Assembly (NCBI GenBank): GCA_944989445.1 | Contig: CALYLW010000069.1 | Location: 1,488,001 to 1,552,000 of the forward strand | Source: Ampullaceana balthica | Taxonomy: Eukaryota > Mollusca > Gastropoda > Lymnaeidae | Length of the DNA stretch: 64,000 nt | Direction: 5' to 3' | Shown here: positions 23,239 through 35,126 of the stretch, piece after piece | Layout: each line of letters begins with the position of its first letter | Numbering within the stretch: the stretch's first letter is position 1 | Notes under the pieces: generated by a model | Seen by the model: the letters and a program-made list of their open reading frames with translations, nothing else | Database searches by the model: none | What the model was told of the DNA's origin: nothing | Position numbers and translations under genes: made by a program

Positions 23239-24332
23239 TTAACGGAATGAACCAGATCTGTATATAATTGGTTTTGTGTAGGGTCTGCCTCTAGACGAAG
23301 TTGCCTCCACCTTGCTGGTGACATCTCCAAAGTTGATGATACGAGACACCAGCATTGATTCATCCCTGGTGTTTAACACAAATGATGTCATAAGCCCATC
23401 GTCCACCTCTCTGATTCTTATTGGCGGTCCAGCTCGGTACTCTCTAACTTCCTGGTGTATTCGAAACATTTCCTCAACGTTGCTCTCATCTTTTGCGTGC
23501 TTCAGTCTGTTTGCCTGTTCTATAAGCACACGTCTCCTAGTCTCCAGCAGTTCTGATTTTTCCTGAAGCTTGCTGCATTCCTTTTCTGTCTCCATTTCCA
23601 CTTTGTCCCGAAGAGTTTTTTCTCTTTGATCAATAAGATCCCTCATCCTGGACATACACGTCTTTACTTCGGCCAGCAGGTCTGTCCTGACTTTTTCTAA
23701 ATTTTTTGTGATTGAGCTCAAAGAGGCTAACTTTTCCTCCAGGTGCAGGCTCTCATTTTCCATCTCGGTAACCGCCAGGTCCAATACAGGTGTGTATTTG
23801 GCCATGGCTTCCTCAAGGTCCATGACGACATGCTTCTCTGATTCTTTGTGGTCCAGCACTGTGCAGTCTCTGCACACTGGCTTTATGCAGGGCTCACAGA
23901 AGAAATTGAGAGGCAGCAAGTTATGCTTCGAGCAGAATGTCACAGTGTAGTGGTCGGTGTGGTGGACAAAGTCCATGAGCTGAACGACCCTGTGGTCAGT
24001 TGGAAGCCGCCTGATGTTTTCGTCGGTGGCCACAAAGTTGGACCTGCAAGTCGGACAGCTGATGTTGACGGCGTGGGCTGGTGCCGATAGCGGAAGTCGC
24101 ACGGCGGCATGGAATGTGTTCTTCTGCTCTGTGGCCAAGTCAAACAAGTGACATATGCACCGCTGGCAGAAAGAGTGGTGACAAGGCAACATGCGGGGCA
24201 ACATGTCATTGTTGAAACGTTCTCGACAGATATTGCAGCGCAAAAACTGTTCTTCAAATCGGTCCTCATCCAGTACCATACTTCGCTTACTGAGAGAAAG
24301 ATTGGATCCAGACAGTTCATCGTTTAGTGTGA
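23239..24332 (-). CDS. TRIM-type RING/B-box/coiled-coil protein 1, exon 2 (main exon)
   Basis: Second and last exon of a predicted 389-residue protein. It begins after an acceptor (ttcctcag, 24340-24333) in phase 1 and joins the exon at 25639-25714 in frame. Full-length numbering: a C3HC4 RING uses C58, C61, C76, H78, C81, C84, C118 and C121, with an unusually long loop (33 residues) before the last pair. A B-box uses C159, H162, C171, C174, C179, C182, H187 and H193. A coiled coil rich in E, K and L covers about 215-330. The C-terminus (INFGDVTSK...) resembles the end of the RBCC part of TRIM2/3-like proteins, and no NHL, filamin or SPRY domain follows. RING-B-box proteins are usually E3 ubiquitin ligases; the substrate is unknown. 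It shares exon structure and 40-50% visible similarity in the RING/B-box with the gene at 44103. Confidence 0.92.
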
Positions 24333-24625
24333 CTGAGGAAGAAATAAGAAAATATTTGATGTTATGATTTAGTGAGATATATGGTTTGTCATATAGTGTA
24401 ATTCATAGTAATTGGACCTGTATGGTAAAACTTAAGTTTGGTTACTGTATAGAATATAAGATGGGACATATTGTTTCATTATGTGTAACTTTCCTTATAA
24501 GTGGCAGGACAAAATATTTTGGTAATCTCCTTCAGCTTAAGATTAGTATTAAAAAAATAATAATTATAAAATAAAAAACTGCTTTAAAAGTAATGAGCAT
24601 TTTAATGGTTAAGACTTCTTGGTAG

Positions 24626-25374
24626 GTGGGACGGACAGTGGTGGGTGGGACAGTGGTGGGACGGACAGTGGTGGGTGGGACAGAGATGGGTAGGACAGTG
24701 GTGGGTCGTACAGTGGTGGGTAGGACAGTGGTGGGTGGGACAGTGGTGGGTGGAACAGTGGTGGGTGGGGCAGTGGTAGGTCGGACAGTGGTGGGCGGGG
24801 CAGGGATGGGTAGGACAGTGGTGGGTGGGACAGGGGTGGGTGGGGCAGGGATGGGTATGACAGTGGTGGGTGGGACAGTGGTGGGTCGGACAGTGGTGGG
24901 TGGGGCATGGTGGGTGGGACAGTGGTGGGTGGGGCAGGGATGGGTAGGACAGTGGTGGGTGGGGCAGTGGTGGGTGGGGCAGGGATGGGTAGGACAGTGG
25001 TGGGTGGGGCAGGGATGGGTAGGACAGTGGTGGGTAGGACTGGTGGGTAGGACAGTGGTGGGTGGGACAGGGATGGGTAGGACAGTGGTCGGTCGGACAG
25101 TGGTGGGTGGGACAGGGATGAGTAGGACAGTGGTGGGTGGGACAGTGGTGGGTGGGACTGGTGGGTGGGACAGTGGTGGGTGGGGCAGGGATGGGTAGGA
25201 CTGGTGGGTAGGACAGTGGTGGGTGGGACGGGGATGGGTGGGACAGTTGTGGGTAGGACAGTGGTGGATGGGACAGTGGTGGGTAGGACAGTGGTGGGTG
25301 GGACAGTGGTGGGTAGGACAGTGGTGGGTGTCAAAGTGATGGGTAGGACAGTGGTGGGTGGGACAGGAATGTTT
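24626..25374. repeat. 15-bp G-rich minisatellite inside the TRIM gene 1 intron
   Basis: About 50 copies of a 15-bp unit (gtgggtgggacagtg and variants) fill more than half of the 1.3-kb intron 24333-25638. The plus strand carries dense GGG runs, so the transcribed minus-strand gene has a C-rich pre-mRNA and a G-rich non-template strand. Long ORFs of VGGTVVGRT or PPTTVLPTT type on both strands are artefacts of a unit length divisible by 3. Confidence 0.95.
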
Positions 25375-25638
25375 GTTAACAGATGTGGTTGGGACAGATA
25401 TGGTGGTTGATAGCGGTGGGCGGAGCAGCTATGGGTAGGCAAAGGATTGGGTAGTAGGAGTGTATGAACACAGAGGTGGTGCGAACAAGAGTGAGAAAAG
25501 ATATGCTAAGGACACAATGGAATAAAAGAATACCTAATCGTTTAAAAATAAAATCCGATAATCGTATATAAATAGAATGTATATTCACAACATCCATAGA
25601 TCTTACAGTTCAGACTTTCAAGAAACTGTTCCACTTAC

Positions 25639-25714
25639 AATGTGCCAATGAGGGCGCCATGTCCGGCTTTTGGCCCACAAAACTGTCCGAGTCGAACTGG
25701 GCGGCTTTCGCCAT
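25639..25714 (-). CDS. TRIM-type protein 1, exon 1 (start codon)
   Basis: Start exon of the gene ending at 23239. ATG at 25714 opens 25 codons (MAKAAQFDSDSFVGQKPD followed by MAPSLAH) plus one base, ending at a strong donor ATT/GTAAGT (25639/25638). Phase 1 matches the acceptor at 24333, the split codon becomes TTC (Phe), and the total is 1170 nt, exactly 390 codons with the stop. An upstream untranslated exon cannot be excluded. The frame and splice signals make this the best start, but it rests on signal matching, not transcript evidence. Confidence 0.8.
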
Positions 25715-26266
25715 GGCACGTTCCTGGTTATCCGTTCTTTAATTTGGTCAGTTACTCTTCCTGTTTCATTAAATGGACCACCTGGAACTGCAGATGAGAG
25801 AAGTGGATGTTAAAATTTAAATGAGAAACCTGAAAACTGTTGAGAGCCACGCGAGGTGAAAATGAACAAGTGTAGGGACGACCCGATGTGACAAGGGTAA
25901 AATAAATAAATAAGAAAATATCGATTAGATAAAGACTTTTAGTAAATAATATGATCATAATTAATTATATTAATGAAAAGAACAAACGCTACTTTTTTTA
26001 AAAAAATGTTACAATCTCCGCTTGACTTATGACAGAGTTACAGTCATCGCTTGACTTATGACAGAGTTACAGTCATCGCTTGATATACACGGAAATTACA
26101 TTCGTCACGTGACATGTAATATGTTATAACGAATACTTGTTTACGTCCCCCCCTCCCCTACAAAAAAATTTTTTACTAAATAAATAAATTAATTAAAAAT
26201 AAAATAAAATATACACACAAATATTTTAATTTTTTTTTAAAATATTATTTTTTGTTGTAAATCTCG
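25715..26266. other. Region upstream of TRIM gene 1
   Basis: Putative promoter side of the minus-strand gene. A phrase gacttatgacagagttaca, followed by gtcatcgctt, is repeated about twice at 26020-26085. No clear core promoter motif can be assigned. Confidence 0.35.
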
Positions 26267-26375
26267 CAGTGGCGTAGAGAGGTGGGGAATACATGGGCGG
26301 AATTTTTTTCATTATTGTGAGGGAGACATTTCTTTGTAAAAGAGGGGACCGTCACAAACTCTTTCTACGCCACTG
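26267..26375. mobile_element. Short hAT-like MITE
   Basis: A 109-bp sequence from CAGTGGCGTAGAGAGG to CTTTCTACGCCACTG. The TIRs resemble those of the element at 12641. No convincing target duplication is visible, so it is old or truncated. The ORF 26293-26586 starts inside it. Confidence 0.65.
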
Positions 26376-26704
26376 CCTACCCCTACACGATGTCAAGATT
26401 CCTGAGGCCATGATTATTACTCCCGATATACCCAACACGTTGCGGTACGAGGACTATCCTTACATTCCTGTCACAGCAGTCAATCTACCAATAACGTTTG
26501 AGGTCGACATACGTCACGTGGTGATATCTTATCTCTGGAGTAATATTAAGGCTTTCATGCGGCCCCACTGGGTCATGTGTGGGTGAGATGAGGTGCAGGG
26601 GTCTCAAAGACAGGTAACTTCTGTCTATCAGATGTTCAGAGCGTAACTTACATTTTGCTGGACTTATGGCAAATGTTATGGCAATACGATGTGTGGAAGG
26701 AACA
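26376..26704. other. Unassigned stretch, possible ORF remnant
   Basis: The plus strand stays open to 26584 with fairly balanced codons (AMIITPDIPNTLRYEDYPYI, then PVTAVNLPITFEVDIRH). I recognise no family, and the ORF starts within a MITE, so I do not call a gene. A CACGTG E-box lies at about 26516. Confidence 0.3.
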
Positions 26705-27615
26705 CATTCAGGTGGTGGACAGGGGTTGTACAGGTGGACTGGGGTTGTACAGGTGGACTGGGGTTGTACAGGTGGACTGGACTTTCAATAGTACACTTGG
26801 GTTGTACAGGTGGACTGGACTTTCAATAGTACACTTGGGTTGTACAGGTGGACTGGACTTTCAATAGTACACTTGGGTTGTACAGGTGGACAGAGGTTGT
26901 ACAGGTGGACTGGACTTTCAATAGTACACTTGGGTTGTACAGGTGGACTGGACTTTCAATAGTACACTTGGGTTGTACAGGTGGACTGGACTTTCAATTG
27001 TACACTTGGGTTGTACAGGTGGACTGGACTTTCAATAGTACACTTGGGTTGTACAGGTGGACAGAGGTTGTACAGGTGGACTGGACTTTCAATAGTACAC
27101 TTGGGTTGTACAGGTGGACTGGACTTTCAATAGTACACTTGGGTTGTACAGGTGGACTGGACTTTCAATAGTACACTTGGGTTGTACAGGTGGACTGGAC
27201 TTTCAATAGTACACTTGGGTTGTACAGGTGGACTGGACTTTCAATAGTACACTTGGGTTGTACAGGTGGACTGGACTTTCAATAGTACACTTGGGTTGTA
27301 CAGGTGGACTGGACTTTCAATAGTACACTTGGGTTGTAAAGGTGGACTGGACTTTCAATAGTACACTTGGGTTGTACAGGTGGACGGTTGAGTAGACTGG
27401 GGTTTTAGAGGTGAACAGCAGGAGTTTTACAGTTGGACTGGGGTTGTACATATTGACCGGGGTTGTACAGATGGACGGGTTGTACATATTGACCGGGGTT
27501 GTACATGTAGACTGGGGTTGTACATGTGGACTGGGGTTGTACATGTGGACTGGTGTTGTACATGTGGACTGGGGTTGTACAGGTGGACTGGGGTTGTACA
27601 GGTGGACTGCCCTCG
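26705..27615. repeat. 39-bp minisatellite with 19-bp sub-repeats
   Basis: The main unit (gttgtacaggtggactggac followed by tttcaatagtacacttggg) is 39 bp, about sixteen copies between 26748 and 27385. A shorter 19-20 bp part (gggttgtacaggtggactg) repeats alone at both ends (26705-26770 and 27430-27610, with variants gtacatgtggactg and gtacatattgaccg). Because 39 is divisible by 3, a GLYRWTGLSIVHL repeat ORF appears; it is not a gene. Confidence 0.95.
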
Positions 27616-28550
27616 AGGTTTTGGTGGTATGTGTATTTTCAAGGGTTTTAAGGGTGAAATGTGGTTAAGATTTTGAGAAATAGATTTATTTGAGGTACAT
27701 GTCGTTCAAGCCATTGGATCATTTGAGCTCATTTAAACAAATAAGATCTTCTTATCTACCAGGATTACATGTGAGGGGTCTTTGATATATTCTGGTTTGA
27801 AATTAGTCTTTTGCATTTATATGATAAAATAATATGTTGATTTAGTGTGTTTCAAGCTCCGTTCAAAATTCCAAAGTGCAATAAAGATCCTGAATTTAAA
27901 TTTACCGACAGCAAACATAACCCAAGCTTAAAGCAGGTTAGGCCTACAGTATATCCACCATTGTATACTCTAAAGTCCTAAATCAACACAAAGATGTTAG
28001 AAAACTGTTACATTGACACGACCTTCTGAGCACACTGGCATTCAACTCTGCAATGTCAGGAACACTTGTTTTGCAATTTTTTTAATTTTAATCTTTGGGA
28101 ATTTTTTTTTATCTCAATAACTATTTATTTAATTCATGATTTGTTCCACCGCCAATTCAATAATATAATGCGGAATTTTTAGTTTATAAAAAAATAATCC
28201 CACAACGACATAATTCCTTTTATTTACATTGGAAACATATTCAAAATATTCTCCCGAAGGCACCTTGTTGAGAAAGTTGAGGTATAGCAATGCCAAGGTT
28301 GATCGTATCAATGAATTATTTTTCAGCGCCCCGCATGTGTTACAGGGAACAGGTTTCTACTGATTAAGTTGGCACGATTTAAATTAGATGAAATGGTTAT
28401 TCAAGTCCTGACTGCAACACGTTGTGCTAACGCAGTGTAATGTGTGCTGATGGAATAACTAAATAATTCCATGTATAAAATATAGGTCAATGTCTTACAT
28501 GTTAGTGGTAGGGCTCAGGGTATCAGTTTTAAGAAAATTAACGGAAAAGG
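27616..28550. other. Non-coding stretch
   Basis: AT-rich sequence without recognisable gene or repeat. Confidence 0.4.
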
Positions 28551-28822
28551 GTTTGGGGGGCCCTCTACGGGTCAGTGAGACCTTTGGGGGTGGGGGCCCT
28601 CTGCGGGTCAGTGAGACCTTTGAGGGTGGGGGCCCTCTGCGGGTCAGTGAGACCTATTGGGGGTGGGGGCCCTCTGCGGGTCAGTGAGACCTATTGGGGG
28701 TGGGGGGCCCTCTGCGGGTCAGTGAGACCTATTGGGGGTGGGGGCCCTCTGCGGGTCAGTGGGACCTATTGGGGGTGGGGGCCCTCTGCGGGTCAGTGGG
28801 ACCTATTGGGGGTGGGGGAGGG
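28551..28822. repeat. 37-bp G-rich minisatellite
   Basis: Seven copies of a unit built from ggccctctgcgggtcagtga and gacctattgggggtggg. Unit lengths vary by a base or two in the G runs, which shifts the reading frames. GGGGG runs recur each unit. Confidence 0.93.
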
Positions 28823-30704
28823 GTGTTTATATTTTTTTTCCACAACTAATATTTTCTTATTTATTTTTAAGGGACTAAAATTATAAATTATCTTTATGTT
28901 TTTATAAACCATGGATAAAAAAAATCTCTTGTAATTATCCAATATTCATAAATAAAGTCAATATATTTCAATACTGAACGCCGAGTTTTCAAGGTTGTGG
29001 TGGGGAGGGGGGTGCAAACCATCCTGGAATATTTTAAGGTGAAAAAACGGAGAAGAAAACAGGTTTTCAATTATATTTTGTTCAAAGTATAGTCCTGGCA
29101 TACTGGTATTTAAACTGTTTCCATTGTCTCATACAACACGGCAACATGTTGTTTGGTGTGGATGACTCATCTGTAAAAACGATTCATTTACAATTCATCA
29201 GGAAGGTTGGGCTTTCCACGTACAATGTACATGGTAGGTCAGCAGGTAGGGTGTTGTGTTAAGGAATATCTCAATTCTCAGCAAGACCTACGAAATTTCC
29301 AGATAGTTAACACGATTTCACTAACAAAGGTCGATGCATAACGTAACATATGACTGATGCTTTAGTTATTGGTACTTAAGATTGGTCAACCCATCTAAAG
29401 CAGTGGCTGCCTAACTGTGAAGTGGCCAATCAATTAGGTTGTCGGTCCAAACACAACATTCAACCATGTGGTGTTAGGGTCCCATACTCTTGGATTAGTC
29501 TATTCTCCTGACTGACCCTGCCGGGTGTGTTTGTGCAAGAAACCATATGACCTCACCCACCCTCTCATTTCCTATATAAGCTCTTACTTTTCTCTTCTTA
29601 CTATTTCTCTACTGGACTAATTGGATTTCACCGCAGCTAAGTTTTTTAAAATTCTTTCGTTATATTCATTTAATTAGTGTACTTTTTGTTCGTTGAAGAA
29701 GGCTCTTTGCCGAAACGTTCGCTGTTTTGTTACGTCCTTTCAGGCTAACTCATACCCTGTTTATATGTTATACATTTACTAACTGTGGTGTATGGGAATA
29801 CCTGGGACGCATGAGATGGATTCGAGGTGGGGGGGGGCATCAATAAAATCGGGAAACTGTACACTCGTTAATAATAATGCCGGAGGTTATCTTTCAATAT
29901 AAAAAAGTGAAATTTTAATTAAGGGTTTCCGGCTGTAGGGGGCGGGAATCATCGACAATCCAACGCAAAATCAACAACATTCTGAGCAGAGCTGACTACT
30001 ACATTGTGAGAGGTAGCGCAATCTTTGTGACGTCATTCGTATACGTCATGTCAAAGTAGTTCCCCCTTCCTCTTGACTTATGTGCACTCAATAATAATTA
30101 TAAAAATATGTTTAACATTTTTTAAAAACTGAGGGGGGTAGAGGGGAAAAAGGGTGTGGGGTGGAATTATTTGATAACAATATGGAATCTTTCTACAGTC
30201 GCTTTCAACATCCTTCACACATTGATCTCTGCCATGACCCTACATCCAGGGGTCACACTGAAAATAGCTGTTCTTGTGGTTATTGATTTGTCTGCCGATT
30301 TCAACTCTCTGTATCGATTCTACTCTCCCATCTATAAACAGGAATGTGAATTTTGTGTGTGTGAGTGTGTGTATGCGCGTGTGTGTGCATCTTTGCTAAG
30401 AAAAATAATAATAGGTTATGCCATATCATATGTAACTCAACAAAATGCTGGGTATTGAAATGGGAACAATGCTTTGACAATAACAAACGCGCATTGAATT
30501 TTGAATGAATGTGAATTCAATAAAATTATCACACCACCTTTGTAAATGATTTATATTTTAATAAGCCCTTAAAATTTAACATGCACTACAGTCCTACAGT
30601 AAGGTTCTTGCACGGATAAAGTGTTAATGTTATAATTATGCACTGTACCTTTTAATTTTCAAGGAAGACACACACATACATAAAAAGATGTCCAGCAAAC
30701 ACAC
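28823..30704. other. Non-coding stretch with scattered low-complexity sequence
   Basis: No gene seen. A phrase gttgaagaaggctctttgcc followed by gaaacgttcg (about 29692-29722) is a motif often seen beside retroelements. Poly-G runs lie near 29830, and a short TG/GTGT run at 30353-30390. Confidence 0.4.
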
Positions 30705-31005
30705 ATACACACATTTTGTTGTTGGCCCTGCACACATACACATTTTGTTGTTGGCCCTGCACACATACACATTTTGTTGTTGGCCCTACACACATACACA
30801 TTTTTGTTGTTGGCTCTGCACACATACAGATTTTGTTGCTGCTTTTGGCTCTGCACACATACAGATTTTGTTGTTGTCCCTGCACACATACACATTTTGT
30901 TGTTGGCCCTGCACACATACACATTTTGATGTTGGTCCTGCACACATACATATTTTGCTGTTGGCCCTGCACACATACACATTTTGTTGTTGACCCTGGA
31001 CACAT
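30705..31005. repeat. 29-bp minisatellite
   Basis: About ten copies of a unit combining cacacatacacatttt and gttgttggccctg. Two units are 30 and about 35 bp. Overlapping ORFs on both strands (HTYTFCCWPC, GQQQNVYVCRA) are artefacts. Confidence 0.94.
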
Positions 31006-31087
31006 TTACACAGGGGTTTGTTCACCCAAGCCATTTGGGACAGGAAGGCTACCTGGTCAAATGTGAACCCACGATGAAAGCGGTTTC

Positions 31088-31490
31088 GGGTAATCCCTTA
31101 TTTCAGCGCATTTTATATTTCAAGTCATCAAAAAAAACATTTTTTCAAACTTACTTCATTAATTATTATTATGAAATCTATTTTAAAATTAAAACATTAT
31201 TTTTTGTTGAAATAAATTTACTATTTTAAGATTTGTACGAAATAAAAATGTGTATACTTCACTATCTTCTGTGACTAACGGCGACATAATTGTTGTTTTT
31301 GGAAGTCTGCTTTTAAAAACCTTTTTCTAAGTTAAAAACCCCTTTAAACTCAACAAAACACACGAAAAACTAATTGTGAAGTATTAAATACTTTTTTATT
31401 TCTGATTTAAATGTTTAAATTAGTAAAAGTAATTTATTTTATTTATTTTGCTCTAAAAAGTTAAAATGCGCTGAAATAAGGGATTACCCG
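31088..31490. mobile_element. TIR element of about 400 bp, unclassified
   Basis: About 30-bp near-perfect inverted ends: ggtaatcccttatttcagcg followed by cattttata at the left, and taaaatgcgctgaaataagg followed by gattaccc at the right. The flanks share GGTTT (cggttt on both sides, partly overlapping the TIR), so the duplication size is uncertain. The interior is AT-rich and non-coding. Confidence 0.8.
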
Positions 31491-31835
31491 GTTTTGTTAC
31501 AGGAAAAAGGGTGTATAATCTAGTAGCTCTATAAACTCTATATCATGGTGTGAAATAAACCATTTTACAATTTGCCTTGGTATTTTGAAGACTGTCTGGA
31601 TTTTACACTTGGCCTTTAAAAGCTACGAATGTTAAGCTATTGTCTGGCAAAAAAAAACCTAATAAATTATGGATTCTTACAAATGCACAATGTAGTCAGC
31701 TCATATTAAATTAAACAACTAACATTACACATGCACAACTTTTTAAAAATCATTATATAATGACCCCAAAAATGTCAAAAACCATACTCCGGTAGGATAA
31801 CATTTACTTTTTTTAATCATTTTATTATCATAAAA

Positions 31836-32262
31836 AAAAGAGCTGCCAGATTCATTACTGGAGAATATTCGAAACTGACAAGAATAACACCATTAGTTAA
31901 ATCATTAAACCTTGAAACACTAGAGGATAGAAGAACCAAGAGCAAAGTAGTAATCATACATAAAGCAATTAATTCTAATTTAGAAATACAACACAAAGAT
32001 AACTTAATACAACCCTCAGATAGACATAAGGATAAAAACACCTTTCTTATTCCGTATGCAAGAACAAACACATACAAGTTTTCCTTCTTCCCGTCCGGAA
32101 TTCGGGCGTGGAATGGGTTGCCTGAAGAATCCAGGAAAACCAACACTTTATCAACATTTAAATCTCTAATAAAAATGCAGGACTAAATACAAACCATAGA
32201 TAAGCGTAGGACGCAATAATCTTCTGTATAGAAGGAGCGTCTGTAAACAGATAAGATAAGAT
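31836..32262 (+). pseudogene. LINE reverse-transcriptase C-terminus and 3' end, 5'-truncated
   Basis: Plus-strand frame from about 31836 to TAA at 32184-32186: RAARFITGEYSKLTRITPLV, KSLNLETLEDRRTKSKV, then FSFFPSGIRAWNGLPEESRK, then STFKSLIKMQD. This is the typical C-terminus of jockey/CR1-like LINE proteins, including the RNSFFPRTIRDWNSLP-type motif. The 117-codon frame is intact. The 3' tail ends gataagataagat. The same tail, inverted, ends the copy at 5728, so both belong to one family. Truncation at 31836 follows an A-rich tract, as expected for abortive reverse transcription. Confidence 0.9.
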
Positions 32263-33284
32263 CATTGCGGTTATTCTACTAGTTTGTAGGGCTCGATTTA
32301 ATTATCTCCCATTTGTCAGAGACAAATTGTTAAAAAGGTAAAACTTTTTATCATTTTATTATCATTGCAGTTACCCTTCTTCGTAAGGCTCGTTGTAATT
32401 AAATATCTCACATTGTCTAAGATGTTTGTCTTCATTAGACATCGCATCTCTAAAAAAAAATTATTGCTTATTTCCTTTTCAATCCCAAGTCCCAAGGTTT
32501 ACATAATATTGAAGGGACGGAAAGCTATTTTAGCTAACGTTGACCCACGTGAATTTTATTCAAATTTATTTACAGTATTGTTTAACGCCATTCGTCACTA
32601 ACGTAGTCCTAAAGAGAACTTTTGAAATGTATTTAATCGCTAAGTAGGTCATCTGTTTTTAATGTGAGTTTCTGCATAGGGCAAAATATACATCATATCC
32701 CATATAAAAACTTTAACTGCAGAAAAACGGCACACTTTAAACCTTACCCAATTATGAACAATCTACAGATTTAAGATAAGTATTTTTATTTTAAAAAACT
32801 CACTTATCAAAAAACAACAACAAACAAAGAAACAAAAAAGCAACAAACAAAAACGTGAATATCTAAAGCGTAGTTTCTAAAAACGAAATACAGTATAATA
32901 TGTTTACATTCATTTAAAACTAAAAATAGGAAAGTAAAATAAACAAGGAGTCTTCCGTGGTAAAATTTAACCGATGAAAGCCACTTCAAAGGGGTTTTAA
33001 TTAGCTAACTTTTTAAAACAACAACTATTTACTGTATCTAAGGACTGAAAAAACTCCAACGATGGGTCATTGGATGAATCGATGAGGTAAAACGATCTAC
33101 CTTGGGGAATACATCACTGTGTGATACCGAAACGAATGAGTGACATTCAAAAGAATTCACTCAAGAAGGCTACATAACTAAACAAATGAATGTTAAATGT
33201 AAGAGACTCAGCAAGGTGTCCAAAAATTAAACTGCCCCCTAAACTAGAATGGCACCAAACTAAGCTAAACTAGGCTGAAAAACA
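32263..33284. other. Non-coding stretch
   Basis: A diverged tandem pair (tcattgcggttattctact... at 32270 and tcattgcagttacccttctt at 32364) adjoins the LINE tail. The rest is AT-rich without a gene. Confidence 0.4.
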
Positions 33285-33400
33285 AGGATGACACCAAACT
33301 AGGCTGACATCAAACTAGGCTGACATCAAACTAGGCTGACATCAAACTAGACCAAACTAGGATACAACCAAACTAGGGTGACACTAATCTAGGCTGATTT
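33285..33400. repeat. 16-bp short tandem repeat
   Basis: Four to six copies of gacatcaaactaggct, with degenerate flanking units such as gacaccaaactagg and cactaatctaggctg. Confidence 0.85.
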
Positions 33401-33843
33401 TGACCAGGTTCAGTAAATCAGCTGGCCGCCTGAGCAGGTGGACATTAGAAGTAGAAGACATCAAACGTGAAGAGTTCTAATTGGGGTTCCAATATCGAGT
33501 TTTTAATGTTTTTTACTTTTAAGGATAATGTTCGGAACAATGATTTTTAAATCATGATCTGGTTGTTGCTCATTCTTTGAGATGCATATTACAACTATTC
33601 CCTCCCAAGTAGGTTACTAAAACTGCTTCAGAGTTGCATTAAAATATTAATTAAATAATACGAAATAAATATTTTAAAAGCTAAATGAATGTTAAAGACC
33701 AGCCCATGTCCTAATGATAACACTAATACTAATTGTAACTATAACTAATAATTACTTAAATACTTAATTGTTCATACAAAATATATGTTTCTAGGCAAAT
33801 GAGACGCATTCTATAATAGGTGTAGAGTATTAAAGACAATAAT

Positions 33844-34269
33844 GGGGCCGTCCATAAATGACGTCATGCGCCTAGGTGTGGGGGAGTGGGGTCATGCATT
33901 TGTGACGATGTGAGACGAGGGGGGGGTGTTTAAGAAATGTGACGTCACATCAAAAATGCACATCTTTAAATAAAAGTTCCACTAAAATATTTGATTACTT
34001 GCAATTTATTTAATGACGTTTTCAATAGTTCACACGTGTTACGATATTAGAGTGCAGACTTAAACTAAATACATATTTGAAGGACAAAAAGTAATTTACA
34101 ACTTGCTAATTTTCAATTAGAAAATACGGCTTTTAGGGGGGGGGGAGGGTCAAAGCTTTGTGACGTCATATTGGAGGGGGGGTCTACGTTTTTGTAACAA
34201 AGTGTGACAAGGGGGAGGGGGTGGGTAAAAATAGGCCAAAATCGCGTGACGTCATTTATGGACAGCCCT
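33844..34269. mobile_element. CRE-ended MITE, copy 2
   Basis: Left end ggggccgtccataaatgacg and right end tgacgtcatttatggacagc are near inverted copies, each with TGACGTCA. It is the reverse complement of the copy at 14570-14955, sharing the tttaagaaatgtgacgtc, acacgtgttacgatat and gaaaatacggcttttaggg regions. Non-coding. Confidence 0.9.
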
Positions 34270-35126
34270 CAATTCAAAAATTTTTACTGGAATAATATCA
34301 ATCGAAGTGGCTAATTCTAGCACTGATATTTTTTTATTTTTTTTAAAAAACAAATTTTCATTTGTTGTATTTTAAAATTGCTGAAAATTAATACAATGAA
34401 AATTTGGTTGAAATTATATTTTCATTGTCAAAACCAAAACAAATAGTGTTTAATTTTTAAACGTAATAGTAATAGTAATTCGTTTAGCAAGTCAATTACA
34501 TATTGGCAATTTAATATTGGGTTATATTCTTTTTTTTAATTTGTCTTTAAAATAAATGATACAAAAGTATGGATCGATTAATTCAAAACCTGAACATTTT
34601 AGCAAAACAAATAGTTAAATAATTTAATCACAACATACGAAATCGTCAACAGAAGAAAAAAAATAAACAAAAACAAAACAAGGCACTCTTACCTTGACTC
34701 AAAGTAGCGGTTATTTCAAACGACGTTAATCCAGTGATTATGCTGTCTTCTTTCTTCTGGCTGTTGGGAGTCCTGGCGTATTTTTGTGCAAGAGGTAAAA
34801 TGGAGGGGCGAATAATTTAAGCCATATCCACGACAGGATAAGCACAACGCTGGGATCTCCTGCTACTTGTCGTTTACAACACAACATCGGTTTCCACCAC
34901 CGCTCTCCCCCTTCCCCTCCCTCGTACGACGCTGGGCGTGTGTTGTCAGCCCGCTGTGAGATATGGACCAAAACTATTCGGTCATATTTCATACTCGATA
35001 CTTGTTTGTTTTTATTGTATGCTTTTCGATACCAGAAAGGACGATAAAGCGTGAATAAATTTAAGTTTGGCTAAAGATTTTGTTTTTTGGTGTCTTTCGG
35101 GTATCATCATATAATATATATATTTA
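34270..35126. other. Non-coding stretch
   Basis: AT-rich. A minus-strand ORF at 34738-34992 has no recognisable domain. Confidence 0.35.

Noticed and set aside
24609..25442. Large ORFs on both strands (190 and 277 codons)
   Set aside because: Pure read-through of the 15-bp minisatellite; unit length is a multiple of 3, so all frames without a stop stay open.
26655..27171. GLYRWTGLSIVHL repeat protein
   Set aside because: Product of the 39-bp minisatellite; no signal peptide, flanking coding sequence or codon bias.
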